Positions 8,317 through 12,198 of a stretch of DNA of 12,198 bases are shown piece after piece (the stretch's first letter is position 1; each line of letters opens with the position of its first letter). The notes below the pieces were generated by a model. The model saw nothing but the letters and a program-made list of their open reading frames with translations. It was not told the DNA's origin and did no database searches. Both the position numbers and the translations under genes were made by a program. The stretch is from Irineochytrium annulatum (taxonomy: Eukaryota; Chytridiomycota; Chytridiomycetes; Chytridiales; Chytridiaceae). Location of the stretch: the NCBI GenBank assembly GCA_027600665.1, contig JADGJL010000905.1:1-12198 (forward strand), in the 5' to 3' direction.

Positions 8317-10248
8317 CTACGCTGTCGGACTCGGCTTCATGCCCGACTGCTTGCCCCCAGACCCCTGCCTCACCGCACCAGCGCTCACAAACCCGCTCGG
8401 GTCCAACCTTTCCGGCTGGTTCAGCGCGTCAAAGCTGCTGTACCCGCTTCTCTGCGGCGTCCCCAGATACTGTGTGCTGTGGCTCCTCGGCATCACGCCC
8501 CTGCCCCCACCCGGCCCACTGCCGGCCGCTGATGACCCAGACGCGAGCGCCACCGTCACGCCAGGCCCCACCAGCGACCCCGGTCCAAAAGCCATGGACG
8601 GCCCCCCAGGCGTCAGTGAGAAGCTGTTCGACCGCGTCCTGCGGCCATCGGCGTCGACACTGACCATGCTGATAATGGACCCGACGTCATCGTCATCCTC
8701 CTCAAAGAACTCGGCCCCAAACTCCGTCAGCTTCCTCTGCTGCTTCTTTAGCTTCCTGGACTTCCTGTACCGCTCCATCTCCATGGGGGCGTCCTTGATG
8801 TCCTTCAAAATGTCGCTCGGGCTCAACGCGTCCATCATCGCTGGCCAAACCCGCGTCCGCATGCGCGTCCGCCGGCCCGTGGATGCGTCCTCCGTGGCAG
8901 GCTGGGCAAACTCGGTGTGGGAGAAGGCGCGGATGTGGATGAAGGCCGCGACGGCCATCTCGAGGCAGATGAGGAAGGATTGGATAAGGTCCGCGAGGTT
9001 GTCTGGCGTCCAGTAGTCGTTGCCCTTGAGGGCGCCGAGGGAGTCGAGGAGGCTGAGGACGATGGATTGCCAGAAGGAGAAGAAGACGACGAACTTGACG
9101 GCGATAAACTTCGTGTACAATGGAAAGAAGCATCGGATGAGTATCAAGGAGTAGGATTTTAGTGCAGCAGTTTAAACTGCTTTACCTTCCACAGCGGCTT
9201 GTGCTCATCAATTTCATGGTGAATGACAATATAGAAGATAATGAGAGCATACTGTCATAAAATTGTCACGATGGGTTCATATAAACTCGAAGAACGAAGA
9301 GGCTCACCATCGCGACCGTGACGCTGACAAAGTTGAAGCTCGTGACCCAAAATTCCCCGTACTTCGGGTTCATGCTGCTCGGACAAAGCCGATCCACGCT
9401 CTCCAAAATCAACGCCAGTATCGTCATCGCCGGCCTGATGATCACGTATTGCAGGATCAATACCCTTGTGTACACCAAAAAAGCCTTCCCCCTTGGGTTG
9501 AACGTCAGGCAGTTGAAGGGGAACACACACGTGACCCGCGGCGGCGCGTGGATTGTCTGCATGAACGCATGGCGCTGCTCAAAGGTCTCGCCGACGTACT
9601 GCTCAAGCAAGCAGTAGAAGGAGAAGATGACGAAGGCCTCATAGCAGTCGCGGACGATGTCGAAATAGATCGAGGTCCAGTAGAAGCGGAAGGAGAGGCA
9701 GGAGCAAACGGCGTAGATCGGGACCATGCTTTTTCCCGAAGAATTATTAAATTACATCGGATACCTGAGATAAATTAAAGTGAGCAACTTACAGGAGGAT
9801 GCGGACAATAAGACGCTGGTGGTTGGGCCTGAAGTAGTTTTGGAAGTGTTTGTACTGCACGTGGGAGCGAAGAAACAATATAGTAGAAGGTGATTAGTTC
9901 AACTCATCGGTAGGAAATCGTGCTTCGCCGTCGCTTCCGCTTTCCCCATCCCGACCATCTGCCATTCTCTCATTCTCAACAGGGGCCTCCTGTCATCTCA
10001 TAACAAGTCCTCACCGCCAAATAAACGCTCAGCACCGTCGCCAGCAACGAGAACACGATCGTGGCCGCCCAGCACCCGACGATCAAATGATAGCTATCGC
10101 TGTTCGGATCAAACGAGGGCCCCCGCTGTGGCAGGCAGCCGGCCTCGATCAGTTCCTCCTCCCACTCCGACAACACGTCAGTGTAATTCAGGTTCGTCAC
10201 GTTCGCCAGGATCGTCATGAGAGACGACCCGTCGGTGACGTTGGCCAT
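8317..10248 (-). CDS. TMEM184 / DUF300 (organic solute transporter alpha-like) seven-pass membrane protein
   Basis: This membrane family (Pfam Solute_trans_a, DUF300) includes animal TMEM184, Ost-alpha and plant LAZ1; the biochemical role of fungal members is poorly defined. Minus-strand exons 10248-10015, 9854-9793, 9728-9308, 9251-9186 and 9108-8317 join in frame to 524 aa; introns are 160, 64, 56 and 77 nt. The start lies in ACCATGG context. The N-terminal tail has three sequons (Asn3, Asn16, Asn21), then TM1 at ~54-78. Hallmarks in order: RILLMVPIYAV, FDIVRDCYEAFVIFSFYCLL, CVFPFNCL, LQYVIIRPAMTILALI, VSVTVAMYALIIFYIVI, FIAVKFVVFFSFWQSIVLSL, LIQSFLICLEMAVAAFIHIRAF. About seven TM helices end near residue 325. 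The cytosolic-type tail has a basic coil (RKSRKLKKQQRKL), an acidic run (FFEEDDDDVG) and a Ser/Gly/Pro-rich end with a few RxxS-like phosphosites. Confidence 0.92.
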
Positions 10249-11386
10249 GGTGTGTTCGGATAGCTTCAAATAAAGGTGAGGCGGGCTTGGCGGCGGGGGC
10301 CCGTCGTGGTGGGATGGAGGCGCCCGCGTCAAGGTCGGTCCTCTCGCTCGGATGATTTGCAAGAACTCCTCAATCACGGACCTTCAATCATGTAAGGACG
10401 GGATCGTGACAATGGGCAATCGGGGTCGCGCAGGAGGTGTGATAGGCGGTCCTACCGCGAGCGCGACGCGATGGCTTGAAGCACCCTTGGTTGAAAGGGA
10501 GGCACGAAAGGAATATGGAAAGATCAAGCAACCACCCATAATGCACTAACGTGCCACCGCCGTCATATCAACCCCGGCCACCTCCAACAAACTGTGGCCT
10601 CCTCGACGAAATCCTGGTCTAACCCTACGTTCGCTTCTTCAGTGGGCTGAACGTCGGGGCGCAGAATGAATTTCATGCGGGCGTAGCGGCTCCGGGTGGT
10701 CGTGAGTTCGTGGCTCGCGTTTGCTGGCAAAGAAGAATATCCTTTTCATCCCTTAAATACAATTGGATTAGGATTAAAGGGTGGCTCTGCTCTCTCCACG
10801 CGAGTGCCGCTCACGGTGGAGATCATAGACGTCCAAGGACGCTGGCCTTGTGGTAGAGCGGAATAATGGAAGAGCGTAGGGACATAAAATATGCGGCGTC
10901 TGTTAGGGCCAACTGATGATGAGCACGGCGCGGGGTTTTTTTGAACAGGTAACAGTAGAGTGGGTTGCCTTTCAGTTGTTCAGCCTCAAAGGTATGCCTG
11001 ACCGCGGGCGGACGTTGCTGCTGATATTTTTTCAAGTACATCAAACTTCTGAGATTATTGGTGCCCCTCACGAGAAACCCGGCCGGGCTGGTAAATGCCA
11101 AGCAAGATGGACTTTTCTATGAGCCCTGCCAACCGCTAAAACGATACGGCCGGAAGACCGACCAAACCGGAAAAGACTTGAAGCCCCGATCACAATCAAG
11201 ACTCCGGCCGGGCTTCACCTTCACGTTTCCACGCTTCAGCCGTCTGTGGCGTGTGTCGGTCGACGCTGAACCAGACAGCCGCGTCTGAACGGCACCCGAT
11301 GCAGGTGGTGCCGCCCCACTGGTTGGTCGAAGGGTACCGCAATGAAAGGAAGTGAAGAAGCAATCAAGGAAGACACTGGTAAGAAA
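10249..11386. other. Non-coding upstream region of the TMEM184-like gene; no gene recognised
   Basis: The near part must contain the promoter and leader of the minus-strand membrane-protein gene. A minus-strand TATA-like TATTTAAG lies around 10751-10758, too far from the ATG to assign firmly. Short open frames exist on both strands but show no conserved motif and no compositional coding signal. A GGCACC / GGTGCC inverted pair with a 10-nt loop is at 11291-11312. No tRNA-like B box was found. Confidence 0.5.
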
Positions 11387-11427
11387 GATCACCAGATGTA
11401 TTTTTACCGTCGAGGTCATGGCAATGC
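11387..11427 (+). repeat. Diverged short direct repeat, copy A
   Basis: The segment begins GATCACCAGA and ends GTCATGGCAATGC. It matches copy B at 11568-11611 with a single 3-nt gap and scattered substitutions. Read from CAC at 11390 it gives HQMYFYRRGHGNA. No known repeat family is recognised. Confidence 0.5.
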
Positions 11428-12081
11428 TGGGACGGGTGAAGGGCAAGAGGAGCTCATTCCGAGATCGAGGATCCTTCGTTTATTGCTCAGGTACTTACCG
11501 TGTCTTCCACGGCACCGCGCCCCCCAAATGCCACGCGCGGCGAAGGGTTGGTGAGGGCCAAAGACCTGATCACCAGACCTTTTATTACCGCTATCAAAGT
11601 CATGGCAACGCGATCAACACACGCGCGTGGGTAAGGAACAAAGAATGGTCATGGCAGTGCGAAGGTGAGGAAAGACTCCGGCCGTCTGGTGGATCAGAGT
11701 GGAAGGCGCGGTCTCAAGACGGAGGAAGGCATAGTAAATTCCGGCCGCCTGCTGGCGACAGGCAATGGGGGGATTTTGTGGGGATTGTCGATGACGGCGT
11801 CGTCTGATGACGGGCTGTCTTGCATGCCGACAGGTGTCTTTCCACCATGTTGACGTAGACGTTCCATTCCACGTGCTGTCGAGTTAAAAAACATTTTTTA
11901 CCCAAGAGCAGAACACATAATATATGATGTAAAATTGCACTGCAGAATATATTGCTTTCCTTTTATCTTAAGCGATAAATAATTATCGGTGGGTGAACCC
12001 ACGCGCTTTCCAGCTTCCCTTGTGGATATATCATCCGTCCCAGTCAACATGGATTGATCCCCTAATGCTCCATCTCCCCAC
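11428..12081. other. Repeat-bearing non-coding stretch, no gene recognised
   Basis: Apart from repeat copy B this region holds scattered CCGGCCG-containing strings (for example GACTCCGGCCG at 11675, TTCCGGCCGCC at 11739), also seen once earlier near 11199. From about 11885 to 11985 the composition turns AT-rich. The open frames across it overlap, shift frame and have no recognisable domain, so no CDS is called. Confidence 0.4.
11568..11611 (+). repeat. Diverged short direct repeat, copy B
   Basis: The segment begins GATCACCAGA and ends GTCATGGCAACGC, 181 nt after copy A. Read from CAC at 11571 it gives HQTFYYRYQSHGNA. A weaker third partial match, GGTCATGGCAGTGCG, starts at 11647. Confidence 0.5.
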
Positions 12082-12198
12082 ATGCTTACCGGCCCCCCCA
12101 ACGCCGCCCTCTGTTACGCGTCTTCCAGCAACCTCAGTGACCCCTCAACCGACTCGTGGTCCTCACGACCCCGCTGTCCTTCCCCACGACATTCACCC

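Noticed and set aside
8339..9016. 225-codon plus-strand open frame
   Set aside because: It lies antisense to the last exon of the TMEM184-like gene, whose strand carries the conserved membrane helices. The frame is open because of GC-rich composition.
9109..9147. Start of a separate protein at 9147 (MILIRCFF)
   Set aside because: The segment is the end of an intron of the TMEM184-like gene; joining TGGAAG to TTTATC restores the family string PLWKFIAVKFVVFFSFWQ.
10845..10875. TGGTAGAGCGG resembling a tRNA A box
   Set aside because: No B box (GGTTCGANTCC-like) follows at the right distance and no cloverleaf could be drawn.
10823..11101. 92-codon minus-strand open frame
   Set aside because: No conserved motif, no neighbour context and no splice continuation found.
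11352..11807. 151-codon plus-strand open frame
   Set aside because: It overlaps another open frame, has no recognisable domain, and covers the two repeat copies in different frames. Treated as non-coding or decayed.

Overview
The window looks like compact nuclear DNA from a eukaryote, most likely an early-diverging, possibly zoosporic (chytrid-type), fungus. The evidence is four intron-containing protein genes with short introns (40-77 nt, one of 160 nt) bounded by GT...AG, several with CTNAC/CTNA-like branch sites, GC-rich coding sequence and gaps of only a few hundred bases between genes. The lineage is an inference. A Groucho/TLE-type corepressor, normally discussed as an animal protein, means that a holozoan protist cannot be ruled out.

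Layout. (1) <1..2239, plus: a Groucho/TLE-family WD40 corepressor in 11 exons. It enters at or near its N-terminus and ends in a complete seven-bladed propeller. (2) 2623..6186, plus: a 1137-residue protein with a long disordered N-terminal part and two cyclic-nucleotide-binding folds at the C-terminus; the second has a low-complexity insert where the phosphate-binding cassette should be. (3) 6580..7765, minus (start could be 7873): a 347-residue SAM-dependent O-methyltransferase of the plant COMT / hydroxyindole OMT type, convergent with gene 2. (4) 8317..10248, minus: a 524-residue TMEM184 / DUF300 seven-pass membrane protein, tandem with gene 3. (5) 10249..12198: about 1.9 kb without a convincing gene. 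It holds the upstream region of gene 4, a zone of diverged short repeats (about 11387-11760) and two overlapping frames open to the right edge.

The four genes do not form an obvious pathway; they look like unrelated single-copy neighbours. No RNA gene, CRISPR array, intact transposon or viral gene was seen. The points most worth a second look are the Groucho/TLE protein in a fungal-style genome, the split second cyclic-nucleotide fold, a candidate 40-nt intron, a stop-free 57-nt intron, and the repeats near 11.4-11.7 kb, whose copies differ by one 3-nt gap and several silent-type changes. All splice sites were called by eye from reading-frame continuity and family conservation, without transcript data.
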